DNA from: Dryocola sp036489025
GTDB lineage: Bacteria > Pseudomonadota > Gammaproteobacteria > Enterobacterales > Enterobacteriaceae
NCBI GenBank assembly: GCA_036489025.1
Contig: DASXGN010000008.1
Location: forward strand, 62,001-126,000
Direction of reading: 5' to 3'
DNA: 64,000 bases
Numbering within the stretch: the stretch's first letter is position 1; every line of letters begins with the position of its first letter. A program made the translations under genes and the position numbers. Shown here one piece after another: positions 8,234-17,505 of the stretch. A model generated the notes under the pieces. That model was not told where the DNA came from. It did no database searches and was given only the letters and a program-made list of their open reading frames with translations.

Positions 8234-9601
8234 ATGCGCATTCATATTCTAGGGATTTGTGGCACCTTTATGGGCGGTCTGGCTATGCTTGCTCGCTCGC
8301 TTGGCCACGAAGTGACCGGCTCGGACGCCAATGTTTACCCTCCGATGAGCACCCTGCTTGAAGAGCAAGGGATCTCGCTGATTCAGGGCTACGACGCGGC
8401 CCAGCTCGACCCGCAGCCGGATCTGGTGATTATCGGCAACGCGATGACCCGCGGGAATCCGTGCGTCGAAGCGGTGCTGGAAAAAAACATCCCTTTCATG
8501 TCCGGCCCGCAGTGGCTGCATGATTTTGTGCTGCGCGACCGCTGGGTTATCGCGGTAGCGGGCACCCACGGGAAAACCACCACCGCCGGAATGGCCACCT
8601 GGATCCTTGAAGCCTGCGGCTACAAACCGGGCTTCGTTATCGGCGGCGTACCGGGCAACTTTGACGTTTCCGCCCGCCTGGGCGACAGCCCGTTCTTCGT
8701 GATAGAAGCCGATGAATATGACTGTGCGTTCTTCGATAAGCGTTCCAAATTCGTGCATTACTGCCCGCGCACGCTGATCCTCAACAATCTTGAGTTCGAT
8801 CACGCGGACATCTTTGACGACCTGAAAGCGATCCAGAAACAGTTCCACCACCTCGTGCGCATCGTGCCGGGACAGGGCAAAATCATCTGGCCCGAGAACG
8901 ACGTCAACATTAAGCAAACCATCGCGATGGGCTGCTGGAGCGAGCAGGAGCTGGTGGGCGAACAGGGCCACTGGCAGGCGAAAAAACTCAGCCCGGACGC
9001 GTCCCATTGGGAAGTGCTTCTCGACGGCGAACGCGTAGGCGAAGTGAACTGGCAGCTGGTGGGCGAGCACAACATGCACAACGGGCTGATGGCGATTGCC
9101 GCCGCGCGTCACGTTGGCGTTGCGCCTGCCGACGCGGCGAAATCGCTGGATACCTTTATTAACGCTCGTCGCCGTCTGGAACTGCGCGGCGAAGCGAACG
9201 GCGTCACGGTATACGACGACTTTGCGCATCACCCTACGGCTATCCTCGCCACGCTTGCCGCACTACGCGGTAAAGTTGGCGGCACCGCCCGCATCCTGGC
9301 CGTGCTGGAGCCACGCTCAAACACGATGAAAATGGGCCTCAGCAAAGACGACCTCGCACCTTCTCTGGGCCGCGCTGACGAAGTCTTCCTGCTTCAGCCG
9401 CCGCACATTCCGTGGCAGGTTGTGGAAGTGGCGGAAGCCTGCGTGCAGCCTGCACACTGGAGCGCGGACGTTGACACGCTGGTGGACATGATTGTGAAAA
9501 CGGCGCAGCCGGGCGATCACATTCTGGTGATGAGCAACGGCGGCTTCGGCGGTATCCATCAGAAATTGTTGGATAGACTGGCGAAAAAAGCCGCAGATTA
9601 A
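8234..9601 (+). CDS. mpl: UDP-MurNAc:L-alanyl-gamma-D-glutamyl-meso-DAP ligase
   Basis: A 455-residue Mur ligase family enzyme that reattaches the tripeptide recovered from old cell wall to UDP-MurNAc, in the cytoplasmic peptidoglycan recycling pathway. It shows the N-terminal Rossmann motif (ILGICGTFMGGLA), the ATP-binding loop GTHGKTTT, the central-domain LILNNLEFDHADIF and the C-terminal NTMKMG and SNGGFGGIHQ motifs. Length matches the E. coli protein. A strong terminator follows. Confidence 0.97.
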   Translation: MRIHILGICGTFMGGLAMLARSLGHEVTGSDANVYPPMSTLLEEQGISLIQGYDAAQLDPQPDLVIIGNAMTRGNPCVEAVLEKNIPFMSGPQWLHDFVLRDRWVIAVAGTHGKTTTAGMATWILEACGYKPGFVIGGVPGNFDVSARLGDSPFFVIEADEYDCAFFDKRSKFVHYCPRTLILNNLEFDHADIFDDLKAIQKQFHHLVRIVPGQGKIIWPENDVNIKQTIAMGCWSEQELVGEQGHWQAKKLSPDASHWEVLLDGERVGEVNWQLVGEHNMHNGLMAIAAARHVGVAPADAAKSLDTFINARRRLELRGEANGVTVYDDFAHHPTAILATLAALRGKVGGTARILAVLEPRSNTMKMGLSKDDLAPSLGRADEVFLLQPPHIPWQVVEVAEACVQPAHWSADVDTLVDMIVKTAQPGDHILVMSNGGFGGIHQKLLDRLAKKAAD

Positions 9602-9620
9602 GTACACTTGTCTTATCTAA

Positions 9621-9649
9621 TGCCAGCCTGACCGGCTGGCATTTTTTTT
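9621..9649 (+). terminator. Rho-independent terminator of mpl
   Basis: TGCCAGCC and GGCTGGCA form an 8-base perfect stem with a five-base loop, followed by eight T residues. It begins 20 bases after the mpl stop. Confidence 0.9.
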
Positions 9650-9669
9650 ACGCGTTTGAGAGCTGAAAA

Positions 9670-11397
9670 ATGACTGCAAACATCCAAACTGTCGATGTTA
9701 TCTACCATAACGGCACGATCTACACCGCTGACCAGCATGACGCCTTCTGCCAGGCCCTCGCCGTGGGCGAAGGCTATATCGTGGCCGTGGGCAGCGATGC
9801 GGAAGTGATGCCGCTGGCCGGACCCGAAACAGAGGTTATCGACCTGCAGGGCAAAGTTATGCTGCCAGGGATCATCGACAGCCATATGCACCCATTCTGG
9901 GGCGGCAAGCAGCTGCGCGGCTGCAACCTGAACTATGCGGCGCTGACCGTCGAACAGACGCTGGCGATTATCCAGAAGCATATTGATAACGATCCGTTCA
10001 AAGGCGAAAGCGACTGGCTGACCGTGCGGGCGTGGCAGCGCCAGGCGATGATGCCGGTTGGGGCAGATATGAGCCGTGAGGCGCTGGACTCCCTCAATAC
10101 TGAACGTCCGGTGGCGCTGTTCTCCAACGATTGCCACACGCTGGCCGCCAACAGCCGCGCGCTGGAAATGCTCGGTATTGATGAAAGTACGCCGGTGCCC
10201 GCCGACGGAAAAATCGCCCGTGATGAAGCCGGGCGGCTGACCGGGATTCTGGAAGATGCGCCAGCGATGCGCGCCTTCGACAGCATTCCTTCCGGTACGC
10301 CGGAGCAGAACGTACAGATTGCGACGCATGTTCAGCAGGTGCTGAACCAGCAGGGCGTGACCACCGTGATGGACACGCGCGTGTTTGCCGAACAGCTGGA
10401 AGCATTTGCGGTGCTGCGCGAGCGGGGCGAGCTGACGCTGCGCATGCTGGGGGCGAAAGAAGTGACGCCTGACAGCGTCAACGGCCCGGAAGACGCCGCC
10501 CGCGCCATTAACGACATTGCCGAATTTAACCGCAGCTGGAATGACGCCGAATGGACGCCAGCGCCGGGCTTTGGCCTGACGCACGTGAAGTTCTTCGTCG
10601 ACGGCGTATTGCAGCCGCCTACGATGACGGCCTCCCTGCTTGAACCCTATCGCGAGAATCGCGGCACGCACGACGCGCCGGACTGGCAGCCGAGCGAACG
10701 CTACGGCGACCTCTACTTTACCGCCCCGGTGCTGGACGCGCTGATGGTGGAATGCGGCCGCGCGGGCATTCATCCGCACACGCATACCGTCGCCGACGGC
10801 GCAATTGAAATGGTGCTGAACGCGGTTGAGAAAATGCGAGCGGCTTACCCTGACAAAGACGTTCGTCCGGGCCTGGCGCATAACGAGCTGGTTGCGCCGC
10901 ATCAGTACGATCGCTTCGCCAAACTGGGTGCCACCGCCGTGCTTTCCTATCAGTGGGGCGGCCTGCCGGGCGTGCTGATTGATGAAGAGCGCGAAATGCT
11001 GGGTGAGGCGCGCTTTGCGAATATGGAGCCTGCGGCCCGCTTCCTCGACGCCGGAGCGCGTCTGTCTTACGGCAGCGACTGGCCGATCGACCGCCTGGAC
11101 GAATGGTACAACCTGCAGGTCGGCATGACGCGCCGCGCCTGGGACAGTGAGGGTAATCCGGCCGGGCCACGGCTGGATACCGACCGCGATTTAACGCTGA
11201 TTGAAACCCTGCGCTCGGCGACCATCGACGCGGCTTATATGATTGCCAAAGAGCGCTACATCGGGTCGCTGGAAGTGGGCAAGCTGGCGGACGCCATCGT
11301 GCTGGAAAACAACCTGTTTGAGCAGCCGGTCGAAACGGTATATCAGACGAAGGTGCTGCGCACTTTAGTCGGCGGCAAAGTCGTTTATCAGGCCTGA
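9670..11397 (+). CDS. YtcJ-like metal-dependent amidohydrolase
   Basis: A 575-residue amidohydrolase-superfamily protein of the YtcJ-like (amidohydrolase 3) branch. Metal-site features are visible: IDSHMHPFW (the HxH pair, about residues 71-73), THVKFFVDG with the candidate carboxylated lysine, HPHTHTVADGA and the C-terminal YGSDWPID aspartate. There is no signal peptide, so it is cytoplasmic. Substrates in this branch are varied amides and are mostly unknown; none can be assigned. It is the first of four same-strand genes between mpl and darP, ahead of an amine or amino-acid permease, an acetyltransferase and an exporter. GAGAGC precedes the ATG. Confidence 0.82.
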   Translation: MTANIQTVDVIYHNGTIYTADQHDAFCQALAVGEGYIVAVGSDAEVMPLAGPETEVIDLQGKVMLPGIIDSHMHPFWGGKQLRGCNLNYAALTVEQTLAIIQKHIDNDPFKGESDWLTVRAWQRQAMMPVGADMSREALDSLNTERPVALFSNDCHTLAANSRALEMLGIDESTPVPADGKIARDEAGRLTGILEDAPAMRAFDSIPSGTPEQNVQIATHVQQVLNQQGVTTVMDTRVFAEQLEAFAVLRERGELTLRMLGAKEVTPDSVNGPEDAARAINDIAEFNRSWNDAEWTPAPGFGLTHVKFFVDGVLQPPTMTASLLEPYRENRGTHDAPDWQPSERYGDLYFTAPVLDALMVECGRAGIHPHTHTVADGAIEMVLNAVEKMRAAYPDKDVRPGLAHNELVAPHQYDRFAKLGATAVLSYQWGGLPGVLIDEEREMLGEARFANMEPAARFLDAGARLSYGSDWPIDRLDEWYNLQVGMTRRAWDSEGNPAGPRLDTDRDLTLIETLRSATIDAAYMIAKERYIGSLEVGKLADAIVLENNLFEQPVETVYQTKVLRTLVGGKVVYQA

Positions 11398-11615
11398 TTA
11401 TGTCTCAGATCGAGCGGTGGTCGGGCTTTGCGCCGTCCGCCGCTCGCGTTTCTTTTCCTGATTTGTGACAACCTTCCTTGACTAATTCCCCGCGGAAATA
11501 ATAACCGCCTTTCAAAGTTGCACCCCGTGTGCCAAAATCCGCCGTTTTCAAAATTCCCCCTGCCTCCGGCGGGACGACCAATCGGTGCTTTGCTTCACCA
11601 GGAGATGATACGGTA

Positions 11616-12959
11616 ATGCCACAAAATATTCAGTTGCGAAGAGTTCTCAAAACGCCAGCGCTCGTCGCTTTTGGCCTCGCCTACATGGTTCCGCTGGGTG
11701 TGTTTACCACTTACGGCCAGGTCACGGTGCTGAGCCATGGCCATCTGCCCGTCGCCTACCTGCTGACCATCATCACCATTCTGTTCACCGCTTTGAGCTA
11801 TTGCCGTATGACCAGCGCACTGCCGCTGGCGGGGTCGGCGTACTCCTACGTGCAGCGCAGCTTTGGCGGCAAAGTCGGTTTTCTGGTCGGCTGGGCGCAG
11901 ATTCTTGATTACCTCTTCCTGCCCATCCTTAACTATTTAGTACTGGGGATTTTCCTGCACGAAGCCTTCCCGGCCGTTCCGGCCTCCGTTTTTGTGGTGG
12001 GCTCGATTGCTACGGTAAGCTTGCTGAATATTCTGGGCGTACGCCTGATGACCTCGGTGAACTTCTCGCTGATTGCAGCACAGATGGTGTTCATCGTGCT
12101 GTTTATCGCGCTGTCGTTCAGCCAGGCTGATTTAAGTCCTGAAGCTTTAATGAAACCGCTGCTGGTTGGCGCTGGCGACTTTGCTGGCCTGCTCTCCGGG
12201 GCGGCCGTTCTGTGCCTCGCGTTCCTCGGGTTTGACGCTATCGCCACCATGGCGGAAGAGGCTGATGATGCCAAACGCACGCTGCCGCGCGCCATCCTGA
12301 TTACCGTGATTGTTGCCGGGGCGATCTTTATGGCCGTTTCCTACGCCGCGCATATCGTTTACCCGGACTGGCAGTCGCTGATTCCTGTGCAGGATACCGC
12401 GAGCCTGGTGGTGTCCGAAAAAGTGGGCGGCAAGTGGATGTATAACTTCTTTATGGCCGCCTATCTGACCGGCGTGTACGCCTCGGCGATGACCGCCCAA
12501 ACCGGCGTTTCCCGCATCTTCTATGCAATGGGCCGTGAAGGCGTGCTGCCGCGCAAAATCTTCTTCCATCTGCACAAGAAGTTTCACACGCCGTACCGCG
12601 CGATTCTGTTCGTGGCAACTATCTCCCTGTCCGCGCTGTTCCTGGATCTTGGGCTGGTGGTGTCGATGATTAGCTTCGGCGCGCTGGGTGCCTTCACCTT
12701 CGTTAACCTCAGCGTGGTCAAACACTTCCTGATTAACGAAAAGCGCCGCGGGACCAGCGCCATGATTAAATACGGCCTGCTGCCAATTATCGGATTTGTC
12801 ATGTCGGTCTGGCTGTGGACCAATCTTGAACGCGATGCGATGATTGTTGGCCTGGTCTGGCTGTCCATCGGCTTCATTTATCTGCTGGTGTTGACCAAAG
12901 GTCTGCGACAGGCGCCGCCGTCAGTTTCTCACGACGACATTGCCCACTTACTTGATTGA
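11616..12959 (+). CDS. APC-family permease, PuuP/PlaP-like
   Basis: A 447-residue inner-membrane transporter with about twelve hydrophobic segments. N-terminal motifs typical of the amino acid-polyamine-organocation superfamily are visible (GLAYMVPLGVFTTYGQV, ALPLAGSAYSYVQRSFGG), and the central EEADDAKRTLPRAI matches the EE-D-P-A signature of that superfamily. Overall pattern resembles the E. coli putrescine importers PuuP and PlaP, so an amine or amino acid substrate is likely, driven by proton or sodium symport. An in-frame ATG at 11529 would add 29 residues of non-homologous sequence; ATG 11616 follows CCAGGAGATGAT and is preferred. Confidence 0.85.
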   Translation: MPQNIQLRRVLKTPALVAFGLAYMVPLGVFTTYGQVTVLSHGHLPVAYLLTIITILFTALSYCRMTSALPLAGSAYSYVQRSFGGKVGFLVGWAQILDYLFLPILNYLVLGIFLHEAFPAVPASVFVVGSIATVSLLNILGVRLMTSVNFSLIAAQMVFIVLFIALSFSQADLSPEALMKPLLVGAGDFAGLLSGAAVLCLAFLGFDAIATMAEEADDAKRTLPRAILITVIVAGAIFMAVSYAAHIVYPDWQSLIPVQDTASLVVSEKVGGKWMYNFFMAAYLTGVYASAMTAQTGVSRIFYAMGREGVLPRKIFFHLHKKFHTPYRAILFVATISLSALFLDLGLVVSMISFGALGAFTFVNLSVVKHFLINEKRRGTSAMIKYGLLPIIGFVMSVWLWTNLERDAMIVGLVWLSIGFIYLLVLTKGLRQAPPSVSHDDIAHLLD

Positions 12960-12960
12960 T

Positions 12961-13494
12961 ATGCTAACGATTAAACGTATTCAGGGGACGGATTCACCCT
13001 GGTTTGCGGACGTGGATGCGCTCTATGAGAGCGCGTTTCCGCTGCACGAAAAACGCCAGCCGCAGGCGAAAGCCAGCGCGCTCGGGCATGACGGCTACGC
13101 CTTGCAGGCGTGGTTCGACGGCGAGCAGTTTATCGGCATGATTGGCGCGTGGAGCTTCGAAGGCTATACCTATATCGAACACCTGGCGGTCAACGGCCAG
13201 CTGCGCGCGCAGGGCTACGGTAAAAGGATGCTCGGCCAGTTTTTACAGATGCATCCGCTGACGGTTCTGGAAATCGATCCGCTGACCAGCGAGATCGCCC
13301 GCAAGCGTCTGCGCTTCTATCAAAGCCTTGGTTTTCATGCGAACGACTTCGCGCATTTCCACCCGAGCTACCATGCGGGCCTTGCGGACCACGAGCTGAT
13401 CGTACTGAGCTACCCGCAGCCCATCAGCGAGACGCAGTACCAGCGCTTTAACGCTGACCTGTGTCAGGTGGTGATGGCGCGCGCGCAAGCCTGA
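12961..13494 (+). CDS. GNAT-family N-acetyltransferase
   Basis: A 177-residue acetyl-CoA-dependent acyltransferase of the GNAT fold. The stretch YIEHLAVNGQLRAQGYGKRML contains the acetyl-CoA pyrophosphate loop (QLRAQGYGK), followed by the typical LRFYQSLGFH. The ATG begins two bases after the permease stop, so translation is probably coupled and the two are in one operon. Substrate is unknown; the context with a permease, an amidohydrolase and an exporter suggests a small amine or amino acid. An in-frame ATG at 12940 overlaps the permease and is less likely. Confidence 0.8.
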   Translation: MLTIKRIQGTDSPWFADVDALYESAFPLHEKRQPQAKASALGHDGYALQAWFDGEQFIGMIGAWSFEGYTYIEHLAVNGQLRAQGYGKRMLGQFLQMHPLTVLEIDPLTSEIARKRLRFYQSLGFHANDFAHFHPSYHAGLADHELIVLSYPQPISETQYQRFNADLCQVVMARAQA

Positions 13495-13559
13495 TTTTTT
13501 CCCATCTGCACGCACGCGGTGCCGCAGAATGACGATGTTTTACTGACCCGGAGGTGTAA

Positions 13560-14189
13560 ATGGATTTAACCACGCTTTTTCTTTACGTGGTGGCGGTGAG
13601 CGCAGTGATGGTGACCCCAGGCCCGTCGATGCTGCTGGCGCTCAACAACGGGGCGACCTATGGGATGCGCATCGCGGGCTACGGTTTTATCGGCGCGATT
13701 CTGGCTGATTCACTGCTGATTGGCGCGGTGGGCTGCGGGCTGGGCGCGCTGCTCCAGACCTCTGAGCATCTGTTCGCTATTGTGAAGTGGGGCGGTGCTT
13801 TTTACCTGCTGTATCTGGCCTGCGTGCTGTGGCGTGCCCCGGCGAAGGCGCTGAAAGTTAACGCCAGCTCGGCGGTAGCGACCGGTAAAACGGCGTTTTT
13901 ACGCTCGCTGATGGTGGGCCTGTCGAACCCGAAAGGCCTGCTGTTCTACTCGGCATTCCTGCCGCAGTTTATTCATCTGGATCGGCCCGTCGGCATGCAG
14001 TATCTGATTCTGGCGGTGGTGAGCGCGGTCATTAACTGCATCATGATGACGATTTACGCCTACGGCGGCCGCCATGCAATGCGCCGCTTCTCAGCCAGCG
14101 TTATGCGCGGCATCAACCGCAGCTGCGCGGGCATGCTGGCGATTCTGGCGGTGGGCGTCGCCCTTTATCGCCGCAGCAACGTCAGCTAA
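13560..14189 (+). CDS. LysE/RhtB-family exporter
   Basis: A 209-residue inner-membrane protein with five to six hydrophobic segments. The family signature VTPGPSMLLALNNGATYG sits at its N-terminus, and GLSNPKGLLFYSAFLPQF is the second conserved motif. Members export amino acids and related small molecules. The start follows a strong GGAGGTGTAA. It is the last gene of the accessory cassette and is convergent with darP. Substrate is unknown. Confidence 0.88.
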   Translation: MDLTTLFLYVVAVSAVMVTPGPSMLLALNNGATYGMRIAGYGFIGAILADSLLIGAVGCGLGALLQTSEHLFAIVKWGGAFYLLYLACVLWRAPAKALKVNASSAVATGKTAFLRSLMVGLSNPKGLLFYSAFLPQFIHLDRPVGMQYLILAVVSAVINCIMMTIYAYGGRHAMRRFSASVMRGINRSCAGMLAILAVGVALYRRSNVS

Positions 14190-14217
14190 CGAGATAAATT
14201 CGGTTCGTTTTGGTTAG

Positions 14218-14245
14218 AAAAAAAGGCCTCTGGAGGCCTTTTTTT
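14218..14245. terminator. Bidirectional terminator between the LysE-type gene and darP
   Basis: An A-rich run, then GGCCTC, a two-base loop, GAGGCC and seven T residues. Both strands have a stem followed by a T run, which suits the two convergent genes. Confidence 0.85.
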
Positions 14246-14246
14246 A

Positions 14247-14798
14247 TTAATCCTGGCTTTCAGCCAGCTCGCGCAGATAAGAGAAAATCTGGCGGTAAGA
14301 TTTTGGCGGCTTGTTGGCGGCCTTCTCTTTTTGCGCGTTGCGGATTAGCACGCGCAGCTGCTGGCGATCTGCGTCCGGGTAAAGGCGCAGCACTTCGCTC
14401 ATCGCATCGTCGCCTTCTTCAACCAGGCGGTCGCGCAGGGCTTCAAGCTTGTGGAACAGGGCAACCTGCTGGTTGTGGCGGTTTTTCAGCTTGTCGAGGG
14501 CCTGGCGGATAGGGTCCATGTCGCGGGAACGCATCATTTTACCAATCAGCTGTACCTGACGGCGGCGGCCTTCTTTTTTGATCTTCTGCGCCAGCTCAAT
14601 GGCGGCACGCAGGTCATCGTCCAGAGGGATTTTGTCGAGCGCGTTTTTGCCCAACTCCATCAGCTCCATACCGAGGCGTTTTAGCTCTTCGGCATCGCGT
14701 TTAATTTCGCTTTTACTGACCCAGATAATCTCGTCATCTTCGTCTTCATTTTCGTTATCTGGTACGTCGTCGAGCCAGTCATCGGGCTGCTTAGTCAT
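14247..14798 (-). CDS. darP: Ribosome biogenesis factor DarP (YjgA)
   Basis: A 183-residue, highly charged, mostly helical cytoplasmic protein of the DUF615 family. E. coli DarP binds the precursor of the 50S subunit and promotes its maturation. Start (MTKQPDDWLDDVPDN) and end (YLRELAESQD) match the family. Its stop lies directly at the shared terminator. It is divergent from pmbA, the same arrangement as in E. coli. Confidence 0.95.
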   Translation of the reverse strand: MTKQPDDWLDDVPDNENEDEDDEIIWVSKSEIKRDAEELKRLGMELMELGKNALDKIPLDDDLRAAIELAQKIKKEGRRRQVQLIGKMMRSRDMDPIRQALDKLKNRHNQQVALFHKLEALRDRLVEEGDDAMSEVLRLYPDADRQQLRVLIRNAQKEKAANKPPKSYRQIFSYLRELAESQD

Positions 14799-14896
14799 AT
14801 TAGGCTCCTTAAAAAAAGTGGCTAATTCTACCAGTAAAGCCTGTTCACTGCGAAATTGTTCTGTTCCTGTTAGACTTAATTCACACAGCAGACATT

Positions 14897-16249
14897 ATGG
14901 CAGTCGCGATGAAAGTAAACACGCAGGTAGCAGAGCAACGTAAGATTCTTGAACAGGCGGTTTCGCAGGCGCTGGAGCTGGCTTCTGCCCAGTCCGACGG
15001 CGCGGAAGTCGCCGTCAGCAAAACCACAGGTATCGGCGTCAGCACCCGCTATGGTGAGGTGGAAAACGTCGAATTTAACAGCGATGGTGCCCTGGGCATC
15101 ACCGTTTATCATCAAAATCGGAAAGGCAGCGCCTCCACTACCGATCTTAGCCCGGATGCCGTCGCGCGCACCGTGCAGGCCGCGCTGGATATCGCTCGTT
15201 ACACTTCTCCCGACCCTTTCGCAGGCGTGGCGGAAAAAGATTTGCTGGCCTTCGAAGCGCCGGACTTAGACCTTTTCCACCCGGTAGAAATGGACGCGGA
15301 CCGCGCCATTGAGCTGGCCGCCCGCGCCGAAAACGCTTCCCTGAACGTGGATAAGCGCATCACCAATACCGAAGGCGGCAGCTTTAACAGCCACTACGGC
15401 ATCAAAGTATTCGGCAACAGCCACGGTATGCTGCAAAGCTACTGCTCTACGCGCCATTCCCTCTCAAGCTGCGTGATCGCCGAAGTGAACGGCGAAATGG
15501 AGCGTGATTACGCTTATACCATTGGCCGCGCGATTGAAGATTTAGAAAGCCCTGAGTGGGTGGGGGCCGAATGCGCCCGCCGCACGCTTTCACGCCTGTC
15601 GCCTCGCAAGCTTTCTACCATGAAAGCGCCGGTCATCTTTGCGGCGGAAGTGGCGACGGGGCTGTTCGGGCACCTGGTTGGCGCTATCGCTGGCGGCGCG
15701 GTTTACCGCAAATCCACCTTCCTGCTCGACTATCTGGGCAAACAGGTCCTGCCGGAATGGCTGACGATTGAAGAGCATCCGCATCTGCTTAAAGGCCTGG
15801 CGTCGACGCCTTTCGATAGCGAAGGCGTGCGCACCGAGCGTCGGGACATCATCAAAGACGGCATCCTTCAGCAGTGGCTGCTGACCAACTATTCCGCCCG
15901 TAAACTTGGCCTGCAAAGTACCGGCCACGCGGGCGGCATTCACAACTGGCGCATTGAAGGGCGCGGCCTGGACTTTGACGGCATGCTCAAAGAAATGGGC
16001 ACCGGCCTTGTGGTGACCGAGCTGATGGGGCAGGGCGTGAGCGGCATCACCGGGGATTATTCTCGCGGCGCGTCCGGCTTCTGGGTTGAAAACGGTGAAA
16101 TTCAGTATCCGGTGAGCGAAATCACCATCGCCGGAAACCTGAAAGATATGTGGCGGGAGATTGTCACAGTAGGCAGTGATATTGAGAAGCGTAGTAACAT
16201 TCAGTGTGGTTCAGTACTGTTACCGGAGATGAAAATCGCCGGGCAGTAG
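14897..16249 (+). CDS. pmbA: Metalloprotease subunit PmbA/TldE
   Basis: A 450-residue protein (same length as E. coli PmbA) of the TldD/TldE family. With TldD it forms the cytoplasmic heterodimeric protease that processes microcin B17 and degrades the CcdA antitoxin. Conserved stretches include DGAEVAVSKTTGI, YGEVENVEFNSDGALG, GHAGGIHNW and TGDYSRGASGFWVENGEIQY. TldE lacks the metal-binding HExxxH of its partner, and none is seen here. An alternative ATG at 14909 would remove four residues. Confidence 0.95.
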   Translation: MAVAMKVNTQVAEQRKILEQAVSQALELASAQSDGAEVAVSKTTGIGVSTRYGEVENVEFNSDGALGITVYHQNRKGSASTTDLSPDAVARTVQAALDIARYTSPDPFAGVAEKDLLAFEAPDLDLFHPVEMDADRAIELAARAENASLNVDKRITNTEGGSFNSHYGIKVFGNSHGMLQSYCSTRHSLSSCVIAEVNGEMERDYAYTIGRAIEDLESPEWVGAECARRTLSRLSPRKLSTMKAPVIFAAEVATGLFGHLVGAIAGGAVYRKSTFLLDYLGKQVLPEWLTIEEHPHLLKGLASTPFDSEGVRTERRDIIKDGILQQWLLTNYSARKLGLQSTGHAGGIHNWRIEGRGLDFDGMLKEMGTGLVVTELMGQGVSGITGDYSRGASGFWVENGEIQYPVSEITIAGNLKDMWREIVTVGSDIEKRSNIQCGSVLLPEMKIAGQ

Positions 16250-16313
16250 AGCGATTGCGGGCGCGTCCTGCCGCGCCCTTTTTCAGTGACTCTTAAAATA
16301 ATATGGTGAACTA

Positions 16314-16700
16314 ATGCGTAAGCATCTAATTGCAATGTTGGCAGTATCATCCGTTTTATTTACCACCGCCGCGATGGCGAAAGACGTGGGCGATGACATG
16401 GATACCATCGCAGAAAACTACAAAACCGTGTTGAAAACCGACGACGCGGCGGAGCTAAAAACCTCGCTGAACAATATGCGCACCGCGGCTCTGGACGCCC
16501 AAAAAGGGACGCCGCCAAAGCTTGAAGATAAAGCGGCGGACAGCGCAGAGATGAAAGACTATCGCCACGGTCTGGATCTGCTGGTTGGGCAAATCGACGG
16601 TGCTCTGAAACTTGCCAACGAAGGCAAAGTGAAAGAAGCGCAGACGGCAGCCGAAGAGTTTAAAACCACTCGCAATACCTATCACAAGAAGTACCGTTAA
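16314..16700 (+). CDS. cybC: Cytochrome b562
   Basis: A 128-residue periplasmic haem protein: a signal peptide (MRKHLIAMLAVSSVLFTTAAMA) and a 106-residue four-helix bundle. The axial ligands expected from E. coli cytochrome b562 are present: the Met of DDMDTI near the mature N-terminus and the His of NTYHKKYR at the C-terminus. The C-terminal third (LANEGKVKEAQTAAEE) is nearly identical to E. coli. It donates electrons in the periplasm by an unclear physiological route. A weak GC-rich inverted repeat follows at about 16702-16735. Confidence 0.95.
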   Translation: MRKHLIAMLAVSSVLFTTAAMAKDVGDDMDTIAENYKTVLKTDDAAELKTSLNNMRTAALDAQKGTPPKLEDKAADSAEMKDYRHGLDLLVGQIDGALKLANEGKVKEAQTAAEEFKTTRNTYHKKYR

Positions 16701-16878
16701 CCCCCCGCTCTGGTGCCTCCTTTAACGGGGGCATTTCCTTCAGCATCGCCTGATTATTTCACTCCTGATATAAGCAAAATTCTGGTTTTTTACGCCCCGG
16801 ATCTTTTCCGTAGCGAAGCCTGTATAGTACCGATCTCGCTTGGAGCGAGCGGTCACGACAGCTAACGGATTAAGAGCT

Positions 16879-17505
16879 ATGGCATCGGTTTTATTGGTAG
16901 ACGATCATCCGGCAATTTGCTTTGCGATTAAAGTCACCTTTGAAAAATATACGGATTTTCAGGTGACGACGTCCGATGGAAACAGACTGTTGCAGCAAAT
17001 TCATCAGGATAAACCGGACCTCCTGCTTCTCGATCTTGAGCTTAACGGCAGCGATGGGCTTGATAGCCTGCCGCGTATTAAGCAGCATTTCCCCGCGTTA
17101 AAAATTCTTATCTATACCAATCAGCCCGCGGCTCTTTACGCCCGGCGAACGCTGCTGGCCGGCGCAGACGGCTATGTGAATAAAAGCCAGGATCTGGATG
17201 TGCTAACGGCGGCCTGTCGGCTGGTTCTGGCTGGCTATCGCTGCTTCCCTGATTCGGTGATAAGCGCGTCCGACGAAAGCGAGCGGGTGACGCCGACGCC
17301 GGAAGCGCTGCTTTCGCGCCTGTCCGATCGCGAGCTCACCGTGTTACGCAGCCTGAAACGGGGCCGGACCAACAAGCAAATCGCCGACGGCCTTTTGCTG
17401 AGCAATAAAACCATCAGCACCTACAAAATGAGGATGTTGAAAAAGTGCGGAGTTGAGCATCTCGAGCAGCTTTATGCGCTGCTGGACGCGGAGGACAAAT
17501 GCTAA
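16879..17505 (+). CDS. LuxR/NarL-family response regulator (BvgA/EvgA-like)
   Basis: A 208-residue two-component regulator. The receiver domain has the acidic pair D8-D9, phosphoacceptor D52 (LLLLDLELNGSDG) and the K of YVNKSQDL. A C-terminal LuxR helix-turn-helix follows (LSDRELTVLRSLKRG, TNKQIADGLLLSNKTISTYK). The layout is that of BvgA, EvgA and FimZ, which control surface structures and stress genes. The ATG at 16879 (MASVLLVDDHP) starts at the receiver; an upstream in-frame ATG at 16840 adds a tail without homology. The 3' end overlaps the sensor kinase gene by 7 bases, so the two form one operon and almost certainly one phosphorelay. Confidence 0.9.
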   Translation: MASVLLVDDHPAICFAIKVTFEKYTDFQVTTSDGNRLLQQIHQDKPDLLLLDLELNGSDGLDSLPRIKQHFPALKILIYTNQPAALYARRTLLAGADGYVNKSQDLDVLTAACRLVLAGYRCFPDSVISASDESERVTPTPEALLSRLSDRELTVLRSLKRGRTNKQIADGLLLSNKTISTYKMRMLKKCGVEHLEQLYALLDAEDKC

